Below are positions 23,865 through 32,070 of a stretch of 33,266 nt of DNA, in pieces. Under the pieces are notes generated by a model that worked only from the letters and a program-made list of their open reading frames with translations, did not search any database and had not been told where the DNA came from. Each line of letters opens with the position of its first letter. The first letter of the stretch is position 1. The stretch covers positions 1 to 33,266 of the forward strand of contig JAFQOH010000014.1 in NCBI GenBank assembly GCA_017403345.1, written 5' to 3'. Source of the DNA: RGIG3701 sp017403345. Lineage in GTDB: Bacteria; Planctomycetota; Planctomycetia; Pirellulales; Thermoguttaceae. The translations under genes and the position numbers were made by a program.

Positions 23865-25826
23865 TCAGCCTTCCAGTTCATCCCAGCGTTCGTAGAGTTT
23901 TTCCAGTGCGAGCTGCACTTTTTCAGCTTCCTGAGCCGTTCGGATGAACTCTTTTTCATCCCGCTGGTAAAATTCCGGATCGGCAAGTTTTCCGTTGAGC
24001 TCTTGCAGCTGAAGTTCCATTTTCTCGATCTCTCCCGGCAGTTTTTCCAACTCGAGCTTCTCTTTGTACGTCAGGTGCTTTCCTTCCGGCGCCGGTTTGA
24101 CGGATGCAGCTGCGTTCGTCTGGGACTTGGCGTTTTCCGTTTTCGCGGCTTTCTTCTGCTGCGCTTTTGCCTGCCGTTCCGCTTCCGCCTGCTCTTCCTG
24201 ACGGCTCTGGAAATACCAGTCATCGTAACCGCCGACGTACTCCTTCACGATTCCGTTTCCTTCAAAAACGAGCGTGGAGGTCACCACATTGTTGATGAAT
24301 TCGCGGTCATGGCTCACCAGAAGCAGAGTGCCGGGATACTGCGAGAGCTTTTCTTCCAAAAGTTCGAGCGTTTCCATATCCAGGTCGTTCGTCGGTTCGT
24401 CCATCACGAGGATATTCGACGGTTTCGTGAACAGTTTGGCGAGCAGCAGACGGTTTTTTTCTCCTCCGGAGAGGAATTTGACCGGCATTTTCGCGCGTTC
24501 TTCAGAGAAAAGGAAGTCGCGCAGGTAACCCAGCACGTGCTGCTTCGAGCCGTTGATCATGACGTGCGTCGAGCCGTCGTTTACGTTCTCGAGGACGGAC
24601 GCTTCTTCATCCAGCGCAGCGTGCAGCTGGTCGAAATAGGAGACCTGGAGCTGCGTCCCGTGCCGGATCGAGCCGGAATCCGGAGCCATCTCGCCGAGAA
24701 TGAGCCGCAGCAGCGTCGTCTTCCCGACGCCGTTTGGGCCGAGAATACCGATGCGGTCTCCGCGCATGATCTGGAAACTGAGGTCTTTCACGATCGGAAA
24801 TTCGCCGTTCTCACTTCGGAAAGAGAAATTCAGACCTTTCGTCTGGACCACGAGCCGACCGGAAGTGACGCCCTCCTGGATCTGGAGTTTGGCGGTCCCC
24901 GGGTCTTTTCGGATCAAAGCGGCATCGCGGCGCATCTGTTTCAGTGCACGGACGCGGCCTTCATTTCGAGTCCTCCGGGCCATGATCCCCGTACGGATCC
25001 AGACCTCCTCCTGCGCGAGTTTTTTCTGAAAATGCTCCAGCTCTTTTTCTTCCGCGTGAAGACGCTGTTCTCGGCGTTCCAGGTAGGTATCGTATCCGCA
25101 GTCGTACCGGTAAAGATGCCCGCGGTCAAGTTCCCAAATGGAAGTCGCGATGCTGCGGAGAAACATTCGGTCGTGCGTCACGAAAAGGACCGTTTTTTTG
25201 TATTTTTTCAGGAAATCTTCGAGCCAGAGGATGGAATTCAGGTCGAGATGGTTCGTCGGTTCGTCAAGCAGGAGGATGTCCGGCTCCGCTACGATCGCAC
25301 GAGCAAAAAGAACGCGGCGTTTCTTGCCTGCGGAAAGAGTCGAGATCTCCGCTTCGCCGTCGATGCCGATCTTTTGAAGGACGCTTTCCACCTTGCGCTG
25401 GATCTCCCACGCACCGGAGACCTCCAGCTCGTGCTGCAGGCGGTCGAGTTCCTTCTGAAGAGCTTCGGCTTTTGCGTATTCTTCCGTTTCGTAGGCGCGT
25501 GCGATCCCAGCGGTAACTTCATGAAAACGCGAGAGAAGTTCCCCATCTTTCTGAAGTCCAGACGTGATGATGTCCAGCACCCTGCCGTTCAGATCGACGG
25601 GGACCTGCTGCGTCAGAAGCATCGTCTGGAGTCCCTGCACGCGGATGATCTCGCCGGAGTCAGGAGAAAGTTCTTGGTTCAGGAGTTTCAGGAGCGTCGA
25701 TTTCCCGGCTCCATTCCGTCCAATGAGCGCGATCTTTTCCCCGGGATCGACTGTCATGTTCGCGTGATCCACCAGCGGAGGGTATCCAAGTGCGTAAGTT
25801 AAATCCCTGAGAATGAGCTGTGCCAT
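23865..25826 (-). CDS. uup: ABC-F family ATPase, Uup type
   Basis: The protein is 653 residues from the ATG at 25826, with GGGAG 7 nt upstream; the frame opens ten codons earlier without a ribosome site. Two ABC domains have no membrane segments: Walker A GRNGAGKS (36-43) and GPNGVGKT in the second half, signatures LSAGKKRR and LSGGEKNR, and Walker B LLLDEPTNHLD and LVMDEPTNDLD. The inter-domain segment EEVWIRTGIMARRTRNEGRV and the C-terminal coiled coil (about 585-650) are features of Uup rather than EttA. A charged Ala/Lys/Gln linker (about 545-580) precedes the coil. ABC-F proteins act on ribosomes; Uup also binds branched DNA. A promoter lies at 25875-25902. Confidence 0.9.
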   Translation of the reverse strand: MAQLILRDLTYALGYPPLVDHANMTVDPGEKIALIGRNGAGKSTLLKLLNQELSPDSGEIIRVQGLQTMLLTQQVPVDLNGRVLDIITSGLQKDGELLSRFHEVTAGIARAYETEEYAKAEALQKELDRLQHELEVSGAWEIQRKVESVLQKIGIDGEAEISTLSAGKKRRVLFARAIVAEPDILLLDEPTNHLDLNSILWLEDFLKKYKKTVLFVTHDRMFLRSIATSIWELDRGHLYRYDCGYDTYLERREQRLHAEEKELEHFQKKLAQEEVWIRTGIMARRTRNEGRVRALKQMRRDAALIRKDPGTAKLQIQEGVTSGRLVVQTKGLNFSFRSENGEFPIVKDLSFQIMRGDRIGILGPNGVGKTTLLRLILGEMAPDSGSIRHGTQLQVSYFDQLHAALDEEASVLENVNDGSTHVMINGSKQHVLGYLRDFLFSEERAKMPVKFLSGGEKNRLLLAKLFTKPSNILVMDEPTNDLDMETLELLEEKLSQYPGTLLLVSHDREFINNVVTSTLVFEGNGIVKEYVGGYDDWYFQSRQEEQAEAERQAKAQQKKAAKTENAKSQTNAAASVKPAPEGKHLTYKEKLELEKLPGEIEKMELQLQELNGKLADPEFYQRDEKEFIRTAQEAEKVQLALEKLYERWDELEG

Positions 25827-25874
25827 AAAAAAACTCCCGAAATCGATCAAGTTCAAAATGTTTTCCAGAGGTCA

Positions 25875-25902
25875 AGTATACCAGATTTCAGGATTTTGGC
25901 AA
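25875..25902 (-). promoter_or_regulatory. Promoter of the ABC-F gene
   Basis: On the minus strand TTGCCA (25902-25897), 16 nt, TATACT (25880-25875), about 50 nt upstream of the chosen start. Confidence 0.7.
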
Positions 25903-25941
25903 GCCGGTCCTTTCAGGGAAATTTCAAAATTTGAATCTTTC

Positions 25942-26152
25942 GGTGACTGTATGCCGATCGCACCGCTGAAACGACAAAAAATACGAAAAACTCGAAAAAA
26001 TGCGAAATTCACCAAAAGACGATCAAAAATATTTTAAATCTTTCGTGTCTTTTCGCGTTTTTCGTGAAATTCGTGTCAGGAGACGTTCACTCCCTTTTTC
26101 CTCTTTCTTTTTAGTGCTCTCAGTGATGAGATCAGACCTGACCGGTACGCAC
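25942..26152. repeat. Interspersed intergenic element, long copy with a decayed left end
   Basis: It shares blocks in the same order with the copy at 12060-12340: CACCGCTGAAA, TCGAAAAAATGCG, TTTTCGTGAAATTCGTGTC, ACGTTCACTCCCTTTTTCCT and GACCTGACCGGTACGCA. The left inverted end has drifted (GACTGTATGCCGATCG in place of AACTGCGTACCAG). It fills most of the 339-nt gap between the ABC-F and methyltransferase genes and ends 14 nt from the methyltransferase stop codon. Confidence 0.75.
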
Positions 26153-26165
26153 TTTTCGAGCGTTT

Positions 26166-27140
26166 CTACGATTCTTTTTCATGGACCTTTTTTTGGTGAG
26201 ACCTCTGGGCGCGGCAGGTATTCCGTTCCCAGAAAACGCCGTCTTCATACCCTTGGATCTTAGAGTCCGTTTCCGCCCGGTCAAGTCGCGCAACGGCCCA
26301 GCAGCAGTACTCTTCGTTCTGTTCGATCCCGCAGAATCGGCGTCCCAGCTTTTTTGCCGTGACCGCAGTCGTTCCGCTTCCCAGGAAAGGATCGAAGACC
26401 ATGTCGCCCGGCCGGGAACTTGCGAGGATCAGTTTCGCGATGAGCTTTTCCGGTTTCTGAGTCGGGTGGTCTGTATTTTCGGGCATCGACCAGTACGGGA
26501 TCGAAATGTCGTCCCAGAAATTGGAAGGAAACGTCAAACGGTAATTTCCCTCCTCGCACTCCTCCCAGTCTTTCGGTTTGCCGTCCTTGCGATAGGGGGC
26601 CAAAACTTTCCGTTTCATCTTCACAGCCTCCACATCAAAATGGTAATCGTCCGAAACCGTGCCGAACCAAATGTCCTCGCAGCAGTTCTTCCAATTATGC
26701 TGCGCACCGCGCCCTTTTTCTCTCTGCCAAGTGATCCGGTTTCGGACTTTCAGAAATTTTTCCATCACGGAAAACAGGTCGGCCGTGCATTTCCAGTCAC
26801 CGCATAAATAGACGCTCGCGTGCGGTTTCAGAAGGCGGAGAAGTTTGGGAAACCAGCTTTCCAGGTACTCCGCATAGTCCTTTCCGGATGTGTGTGAAAA
26901 CTGGAAACCATGAAAGTTTTTATCCAAATTGTACGGCGGATCGATGACCATCAGATCGACGAAACCAGAGGGAAGTTTTTCGATCAGTTCGAAAAGATCC
27001 CCATGCAGCACGCTGTTTTCGACCTCATTCAACGCAAAAGGGGCTTCCGGAATGGGAGTCAGCCGTTTTCGGAAGTTCTCATACTCTTCCGGAGAAAGTG
27101 TCAGCGTTCGATTCCTAGGCGCTCTCGGTTTTCTATCCAT
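26166..27140 (-). CDS. Site-specific DNA methyltransferase (amino-group, beta class)
   Basis: The protein is 324 residues from the ATG at 27140; a TTG nine codons upstream is possible, and neither start has a good ribosome site. Catalytic motif IV, DPPYNL (67-72), comes before the S-adenosylmethionine motif DPFLGSGTT (250-258), the order of beta-class N6-adenine or N4-cytosine enzymes. HPTQKPEKLIAKLI (225-238) and GRRFCGIEQNEEY are also typical. The target sequence cannot be read from the protein. No restriction enzyme gene is adjacent, so it may be an orphan or regulatory methylase. The C-terminal 45 residues are charged and probably variable. Confidence 0.88.
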   Translation of the reverse strand: MDRKPRAPRNRTLTLSPEEYENFRKRLTPIPEAPFALNEVENSVLHGDLFELIEKLPSGFVDLMVIDPPYNLDKNFHGFQFSHTSGKDYAEYLESWFPKLLRLLKPHASVYLCGDWKCTADLFSVMEKFLKVRNRITWQREKGRGAQHNWKNCCEDIWFGTVSDDYHFDVEAVKMKRKVLAPYRKDGKPKDWEECEEGNYRLTFPSNFWDDISIPYWSMPENTDHPTQKPEKLIAKLILASSRPGDMVFDPFLGSGTTAVTAKKLGRRFCGIEQNEEYCCWAVARLDRAETDSKIQGYEDGVFWERNTCRAQRSHQKKVHEKES

Positions 27141-27268
27141 AAATATTAAATATTCGAATTTTTCCAAAGGCCATTTCTAAATAAATGCCATTTCTAAAAG
27201 GTGTTTTTCGTGTTCTGAAAATCATGTTTCCCGTCATTTTGCCTGCTCACGAAACCATTCTGTACTCC

Positions 27269-27297
27269 AATATAATTCAAGACCTCGCAAAAGTCAA
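27269..27297 (-). promoter_or_regulatory. Promoter of the DNA methyltransferase gene
   Basis: On the minus strand TTGACT (27297-27292), 17 nt, TATATT (27274-27269). This leaves a leader of about 120 nt before the ATG at 27140. Confidence 0.65.
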
Positions 27298-27311
27298 GAC
27301 GCCCCCCGCGT

Positions 27312-27403
27312 TTTGAAGCAAGAAATCCCTAAAATTTGAAGCAAGAAATCCCTAAAATTTGAAGCAAGAAATCCCTAAAATTTGAAGCAAGAAATCCCTA
27401 AAA
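27312..27403. repeat. Four perfect 23-bp tandem repeats
   Basis: Four head-to-tail identical copies of a 23-bp unit starting TTTGAAGCAAGAAATCCCTA (27312-27334, 27335-27357, 27358-27380, 27381-27403). There are no spacers, so it is not a CRISPR array. It lies just upstream (on the minus strand) of the methyltransferase promoter. Confidence 0.95.
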
Positions 27404-27542
27404 AAGGTCCATTTCCTCCGGCAGCTGCGTACCAGTTCACGCCAGATCGCCAAACGGATCCCAATGAGTATCCAGACAGAAGCCCCTCTACTTTCCGATT
27501 CCGTATGAGAAGAAGAAATTTGAAAAAATCCAGTTTCTCTAC

Positions 27543-27571
27543 TTGACAAAAAATCCAAAATCGTTCATAAT
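27543..27571 (+). promoter_or_regulatory. Promoter of the DUF1080 gene at 27626
   Basis: TTGACA (27543-27548), 17 nt, CATAAT (27566-27571), about 55 nt upstream of the start codon. This is the same consensus form as the glycoside hydrolase promoter at 4336-4364. Confidence 0.75.
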
Positions 27572-27625
27572 ATAGAAAGTTTAATTAACCTGACCAACCT
27601 AAAATTTCAAAATGGAGAAAGTTCA

Positions 27626-28270
27626 ATGAAAAAGATTTGGTTCGCTCTGTGCGCACTCGTTCTTTCGGCTTCCAGCTGCTTCGCGGCGGAGTGCTGCCAG
27701 CCCCTGTTCGGAAATAATTTGGAAAACGCGGACTACGATGCCAGCATCTGGTCCATCAACGAAAACGGCGAGCTGTGCGCTGCCCGTGATGCCGCGATCT
27801 GGACGAAGGAAAAGATCGGCGACTGCACGATCTCGTTCGAGTACAAACTCTCCGAACGCGCCAACGCCGGATTCCTGATCAAGTGCTCGGACAAAAGAAA
27901 CTGGATCCCCAATACGGTCGAGATCCAGCTTCTGGATGATGCAGGAACGGAACCGAACTACCATGGAAACGGCGCATTCTACGGTTACCAGGCCCCGACG
28001 AAAGTCGTGACGAAACCGGCTGGCGAATGGAACGCAATGAAAGTCGTCTGCAAAGGCTCCACCATTAAGATCTGGCTCAACGGCGAACTGATCAACGAAA
28101 TGGACATGAGCCAGTGGACCGACAAAAAAGTCAGCCCGAACGGCACGGACATTGAAAAGAAATTCCAGGGCAAAGCTCTTGCGGACGCGGACACGGTTGG
28201 CTACATTGGCTTCCAGGGTCTCCACGGCAGATCCACCATTTACTACCGCAACATCCGCATCTGCAAATAA
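27626..28270 (+). CDS. Secreted 3-keto-disaccharide hydrolase domain protein (DUF1080)
   Basis: The protein is 214 residues with a signal peptide (1-20, ending SCFA). It is a single beta-sandwich: ISFEYKLSERANAGFLIKCS in the middle, NTVEIQLLDD, the strand KIWLNGELINEMDMSQW, and the closing GYIGFQGLHGRSTIYYRNIR, which is the hallmark ending of the family. It is likely an extracytoplasmic glycoside-processing or sugar-binding protein. Four cysteines in the first 60 mature residues may form disulfides. GGAGAAAG precedes the ATG. Its own promoter and terminator make it monocistronic. Confidence 0.88.
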   Translation: MKKIWFALCALVLSASSCFAAECCQPLFGNNLENADYDASIWSINENGELCAARDAAIWTKEKIGDCTISFEYKLSERANAGFLIKCSDKRNWIPNTVEIQLLDDAGTEPNYHGNGAFYGYQAPTKVVTKPAGEWNAMKVVCKGSTIKIWLNGELINEMDMSQWTDKKVSPNGTDIEKKFQGKALADADTVGYIGFQGLHGRSTIYYRNIRICK

Positions 28271-28314
28271 GGTGAAGAACGGTCCCGCCCGCATCCTTCC
28301 TTGAAAAAAAGAGT

Positions 28315-28351
28315 CCCCGAGCGTTCAGTCCTTCTGCCGTTCGGGGCTTTT
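28315..28351 (+). terminator. Rho-independent terminator of the DUF1080 gene at 27626
   Basis: CCCCGAGCG (28315-28323) pairs with CGTTCGGGG (28338-28346) with one G-U pair, and four T follow shortly after. Confidence 0.8.
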
Positions 28352-28397
28352 CATTGAGGAAAACATCAAAACCATTCCGGACGAGCCTCCCCCCCCC

Positions 28398-28435
28398 AAA
28401 AAAAAACACTTCTGCACCAGCTTGGCGCGAAGTGT
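28398..28435 (-). terminator. Terminator downstream of the tRNA-Val gene
   Basis: On the minus strand ACACTTC (28435-28429) and GAAGTGT (28412-28406) form a stem followed by about nine T, beginning a few bases past the tRNA 3' end. Confidence 0.7.
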
Positions 28436-28446
28436 CTATAAAAAAG

Positions 28447-28520
28447 TGGGCGATACAGGACTCGAACCTGTGACATCCGCCTTGTAAGGGCGGCGCTCTA
28501 ACCAACTGAGCCAATCGCCC
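28447..28520 (-). tRNA. tRNA-Val (anticodon UAC)
   Basis: The minus strand reads GGGCGAT at the 5' end, closing with ATCGCCC and discriminator A. The D arm is GCTCAGTTGGTTAGAGC, the anticodon arm CCGCC-CTTACAA-GGCGG gives anticodon TAC (28486-28484), and the T arm is ACAGG-TTCGAGT-CCTGT. It is 74 nt long. The CCA end is not encoded; a T-run begins right after the discriminator, so the CCA must be added by nucleotidyltransferase. Confidence 0.97.
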
Positions 28521-28887
28521 AGAGTGAATGATCCGCACAAAAGCCGTGCAGGAGCCATTTCATACGCCCTATTATCGCGGATTTTTTATTTTTGTCAAGC
28601 CCCGCCGGGGCATTTCTTCCGATTTTTTTGTTTTTTTCCGCCATTCGTTTCAATTCCTGAAACTTGGCAATTTCCGTAAGTTAAAAAAAGTTTGACGGAA
28701 ATTTTCTGTAAAGTTCGACGAAAATCGGATCTTTTCCACCCCTCCACCTTCCAATTCTCGCAGTTTTGACTATAATTAAATGTGTTTGTCCTGTTTCATT
28801 TCAAGAAGATCGGATGCTGGCCTCAAGTTTTCAGGCAGAACCGTCCCGATGAACTGTCCATTTTTATTCCATTCAAGGAGCCCCTCC
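28521..28887. other. Intergenic region between tRNA-Val and the DUF1080-like gene
   Basis: This 367-nt region contains a T- and A-rich block (28575-28700) with two near-copies of TTTGACGGAAAT / TTCGACGAAAAT (28690-28725), and TATAAT at 28771-28776 as a possible -10 box for the following gene, without a clear -35. No gene is seen. Confidence 0.5.
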
Positions 28888-29589
28888 ATGAAATCAATGT
28901 TTTTGCGCACACTTTTGGTTTTCAGCGTCCTTTTGGCGTTCACTGCCGTTTTCCCGAACGCTCAGGTTTCCACCCAGGCACAGGATGCTCCAGCTGCGGA
29001 CACGCTTCCTGCTGCGAATGCCGAGGGATGGATCTCTCTGTTTAACGGCAAAGACCTCACCGGATGGAAAATTCCCGAGTTCGGCGGAGAAGGCGAAGTC
29101 AGTATCGAAAACGGCATCATGACGATCGGCATGGGCGCCATGGTCAGCGGGATCGCGTGGGACGGTGAGTTTCCTTTCCGCTCGAATTACGAGATCGAAG
29201 TGGAAGCGAGCCGGACGATGGGGTTTGATTTTTACGCGGCGATCACATTTCCGGTGGGTGAAGACGGATACTGCACGTTCATCAACGGAGGCTGGGGCGG
29301 AAGCGTCTTTGGACTTTCCTGTGTGAATGGTTTCGATGCGAGCGAGAATGAGACGATGCAGCTCATCATGACGAAAAACGAGCAGTGGAACACATTCCGC
29401 GTCCGAGTCTATGATGACCGGATCGAAGGCTGGATGGACGACAAAAAGGTCGTGGATTGCCCGAGGGCGGAAAATAAATTCAGCACACGTTTTGAAGTGG
29501 AGTATTCGCAGCCGCTCGGAGTGACGAACTACTGCTGCGAGACGAAGCTCCGTTCGATCCGCGTCCGCGAACTGAAGGCGGAAAAATAG
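28888..29589 (+). CDS. Secreted DUF1080-like (LamG-fold) protein
   Basis: The protein is 233 residues from the ATG at 28888, with AAGGAG 7 nt upstream. The signal peptide spans about 1-24 and is followed by an Ala/Gln-rich linker. The family opening is clear: GWISLFNGKDLTGWKIPEFG (near 51), then strands through YEIEVEASRTMGFDF and WNTFRVRVYDDRIEGWMDDK and the closing CETKLRSIRVREL. It lacks the usual HTGF/GFQ-type end, so it is a divergent member. It probably handles or binds sugars outside the cytoplasm. The MEMO gene starts 39 nt downstream on the same strand with no terminator between, so they may be co-transcribed, though the functions look unrelated. Confidence 0.8.
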   Translation: MKSMFLRTLLVFSVLLAFTAVFPNAQVSTQAQDAPAADTLPAANAEGWISLFNGKDLTGWKIPEFGGEGEVSIENGIMTIGMGAMVSGIAWDGEFPFRSNYEIEVEASRTMGFDFYAAITFPVGEDGYCTFINGGWGGSVFGLSCVNGFDASENETMQLIMTKNEQWNTFRVRVYDDRIEGWMDDKKVVDCPRAENKFSTRFEVEYSQPLGVTNYCCETKLRSIRVRELKAEK

Positions 29590-29628
29590 GAAATCGACCC
29601 CCGAAGAAGAGAGGAAAGGGATTCATTT

Positions 29629-31005
29629 ATGGAACGTCCATCGATGCGCAATCTGACGCTTTCGCCGTACTTGCCGCCGGAGCAGCGTCTTCAGAAGGCT
29701 GACGGAGAAGAGCAGAAACCGCAGCATTTTCTGCTGGAGGATCCGGAGGGATTTGCCCCGCCGCTGGTGCTTCCCATTCCGCTGGCGATCCTGATCTCGA
29801 TGATGGACGGACACCGGACGATGCAGGAGATCCTCGAGGAGTTCACCCAGACGACGAATGAGCCGATGGAGATGAAGGACCTTGAGGAAATGGTCGCGTA
29901 TTTGGATCGGCTCCACTATCTGGACGGTCCCAATTTCGAAAAGTTCCTCCGAAACGAGAAAAACTCCTACGCGCGGGAAAAGTACCGGCCGGCGGCCATG
30001 GCGGGAGGCGCATACCCCAAAACGGCGAAGGAACTCCGAAAAATGATCGCGGAGATGCTCGAACTTCCACGAAAGGTCACCAAAGCCGAGGATCCGGAAA
30101 AAGACTTCCGAACGCTCTTTCCGGAGAAGATCTGCGGGGCAGTCACGACGCACGCGGAACCGGAGCGCGGCGGTCTATCCTATGGCTGGACGTTTCAGGC
30201 GGTCGCAGAGCATTCCGACGCGGACGTTTTTCTGATCTTAGGAACGTCGCACAATCCGATGCAGGAAAAATTCGCGTTTTCGTCAAAGGATTTCGACACG
30301 CCTTTGGGGGTTTTGCCGACGGATCATGATTTTCAGAAACGCGCGGCAAAAAAGTTCATGGAAAAGTATGCGAAACTGGAAGACCAGGCGGAAAACCAGG
30401 AGGCGCGTGAAGCCGTGGATCTCTTCGGCGATGATTTCGTGCACCGCGATGAGCACTCCATCGAGTTCCAGGCCATTTTCCTTAAGTATCTTGCAGAAAC
30501 GAAGAAACGCGAGATACGCATCGTTCCGATCCTCGTGAATTCCTTCCTCCCCTTCTTCGCGGCACGTGACGTTGAATATCCGGACGAAAATGACGTGGTG
30601 CGTCTCTTCATCGAGTCCCTTGCGGAGGTGATCCGCGAAGACGAATCGGCCGGAAAGGCGAAATATTTCGTGATGGCGTCCTCGGATCTTGCCCATCTCG
30701 GCCCGATGTACGACACTCCGCAGCCAGTGGATGCCGCGCGTCAGGATCAGATCCGCCAGACCGATCTGGAAGTCCTCGAAACGATCCAAAAAATGGATCC
30801 CCGCGGTTTTTGGCAGAATATTTTGGGGTCCTTCAACGCCAATAAAATTTGCGGCGTCGCACCGATCTACTGCACGCTCCGGATCCTGGAGACCCTCGGA
30901 AGAGGAAAAGAAGGAAAACTTCTCTCTTACGAGCAGAGCGTGGATGAAGAAACTCACAGCTGCGTCTCCTTTGCGAGCATCGTCATGGTGCAGCAAAACG
31001 ACTGA
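29629..31005 (+). CDS. MEMO-family protein (AmmeMemoRadiSam protein B) with N-terminal extension
   Basis: The protein is 458 residues. The C-terminal domain (about 133-455) is MEMO-like: RPAAMAGGAYPKTAKELRKM at the start, VTTHAEPERGG, LGTSHNPMQEKF, HRDEHSIEFQAIFLKYL, SSDLAHLGP and NKICGVAPIYCTLRIL. His and Cys at the positions known to bind metal in MEMO proteins are retained. Residues 1-130 are an extra domain with SMMDGHRTMQEILEEFTQ, resembling small helical or winged-helix modules found with PqqD-like proteins. Family members join an AMMECR1 protein and a radical-SAM enzyme of unknown reaction; neither partner is in the window. A purine-rich GGAAAGGG site precedes the ATG. J-domain, rnpA and yidD genes follow. 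Confidence 0.85.
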   Translation: MERPSMRNLTLSPYLPPEQRLQKADGEEQKPQHFLLEDPEGFAPPLVLPIPLAILISMMDGHRTMQEILEEFTQTTNEPMEMKDLEEMVAYLDRLHYLDGPNFEKFLRNEKNSYAREKYRPAAMAGGAYPKTAKELRKMIAEMLELPRKVTKAEDPEKDFRTLFPEKICGAVTTHAEPERGGLSYGWTFQAVAEHSDADVFLILGTSHNPMQEKFAFSSKDFDTPLGVLPTDHDFQKRAAKKFMEKYAKLEDQAENQEAREAVDLFGDDFVHRDEHSIEFQAIFLKYLAETKKREIRIVPILVNSFLPFFAARDVEYPDENDVVRLFIESLAEVIREDESAGKAKYFVMASSDLAHLGPMYDTPQPVDAARQDQIRQTDLEVLETIQKMDPRGFWQNILGSFNANKICGVAPIYCTLRILETLGRGKEGKLLSYEQSVDEETHSCVSFASIVMVQQND

Positions 31006-31032
31006 AACGTACCTCCTTTTTGAGAAAATATC

Positions 31033-32070
31033 ATGGCAGACTACTACAAGATACTTGGCATCAGCCGGTCCGCGACCAAAGATGAGATCGGCAAAGCGTA
31101 CCGGACATTGGCGAAAAAATACCATCCGGACCTGCATCCTGACGACAAAAACGCAAAGGCAAAATTTCAGGAACTTCAAGAAGCTTTTGAGGTCCTGAAC
31201 GATGAAAAGAAACGGAAGCAGTACGACCAGTTCGGCCCCGATTTTGAGAAATTCCAGGGCGGCGGAGCGGGCGGTTTCGGTGGTTTCGGCGGTTTCGGAG
31301 GTTTCGGAGGATCCAGAAACGGCGGCGCGGAATGGGAATTCAACATGGACGACCTTTTCGGCGGTCAGGGACGCGGTGGAGGAGGAAGAAGAAACGGAGG
31401 CGGATTCGATCCCGGCGCCTTTTTCCGTAATCTCGGCGGCGGAAGAGCCTCCGCAAGAGACGCACGCGATTTCAACGACGGATTTGGAAACTGGTCCAGA
31501 GGCGGATACTCCCGGCACGCTCCCGTAAAAGGGCAGGACCTCTACCATGCCGTCACGATCACCTTTGAAGAATCCGTTGAAGGAACGGAAGCCGACGTTT
31601 CCATCCGAAACCACTCCGGCGAAACGCGAAAAATTTCCGCGAAAATTCCGCCGGGGATCGAAGACGGACAGAAACTGAGGCTGCACGGACTTGGAGAAAG
31701 CTCGCCAAACGGAGGAGCGGACGGCGATCTGGTCCTAACGGTCCACGTGAGCCCTCACCACTGCTTCTCGCGCCAAGGGAACGATCTGACGCTGCGTCTC
31801 CCAGTCTCCATCTCGGAAGCTGTCCTCGGAGCGAAAGTTCCGATCCCGACGCCCAAAGGAGAAGGGTTCCTCAACATTCCGCCAGGAACTTCCAGCGGGA
31901 AGAAACTCCGCATCAAAGGGGCTGGCGTTCAGGCAAGATCCGGGGCCGGGGACCTTTTCGTGGAGATCTTGGTGCAGGTTCCCCAAAACGTAACGCAGGA
32001 AGAAGCCGATATGTTTTTGAAGATGGAACAGAAAAATTCAAACGATCTGCGTGCGGGGATCCAGTGGTGA
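31033..32070 (+). CDS. Class B J-domain co-chaperone (CbpA/DnaJ-like, no zinc finger)
   Basis: The protein is 345 residues. The J domain (1-70) has the HPD motif at 31-33, which activates the DnaK ATPase. A Gly/Phe region (about 77-100, with GGFGGFGGFGGFGG) and a Gly/Arg-rich segment follow. The C-terminal substrate-binding domains (about 160-335) are intact: GQDLYHAVTITFEESVEGTE, IPPGIEDGQKLRL, GDLVLTVHVSPHHCFSRQGN and GAKVPIPTPKGEGFLNIPPG. The cysteine-rich zinc domain of true DnaJ is absent, so it is class B. It starts 27 nt after the MEMO gene, and its stop codon overlaps the rnpA start. Confidence 0.9.
   Translation: MADYYKILGISRSATKDEIGKAYRTLAKKYHPDLHPDDKNAKAKFQELQEAFEVLNDEKKRKQYDQFGPDFEKFQGGGAGGFGGFGGFGGFGGSRNGGAEWEFNMDDLFGGQGRGGGGRRNGGGFDPGAFFRNLGGGRASARDARDFNDGFGNWSRGGYSRHAPVKGQDLYHAVTITFEESVEGTEADVSIRNHSGETRKISAKIPPGIEDGQKLRLHGLGESSPNGGADGDLVLTVHVSPHHCFSRQGNDLTLRLPVSISEAVLGAKVPIPTPKGEGFLNIPPGTSSGKKLRIKGAGVQARSGAGDLFVEILVQVPQNVTQEEADMFLKMEQKNSNDLRAGIQW

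Larger units (their letters stand above)
27141..27625. other. Intergenic region between the methyltransferase and DUF1080 genes
   Basis: This 485-nt region contains the methyltransferase promoter (27269-27297), four 23-bp repeats (27312-27403), a lone end of the interspersed element (CTGCGTACCAG at 27424-27434), and the promoter of the next gene (27543-27571). A duplicated AAATGCCATTTCTAAA-like stretch lies at about 27170-27200. No protein is called here. Confidence 0.65.

Noticed and set aside
24003..25802. 599-codon plus-strand open frame opposite the ABC-F gene
   Set aside because: It is the antisense of a clear two-domain ABC-F ATPase with all ATPase motifs, and the translation has no recognisable features.
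27301..27410. Possible CRISPR array from regularly repeated 23-bp sequence
   Set aside because: The units are directly head to tail with no spacers, and no cas gene is in the window.
28780..28887. N-terminal extension of the DUF1080-like gene
   Set aside because: AAGGAG precedes the ATG at 28888 and the signal peptide begins there; the extension overlaps the likely promoter.
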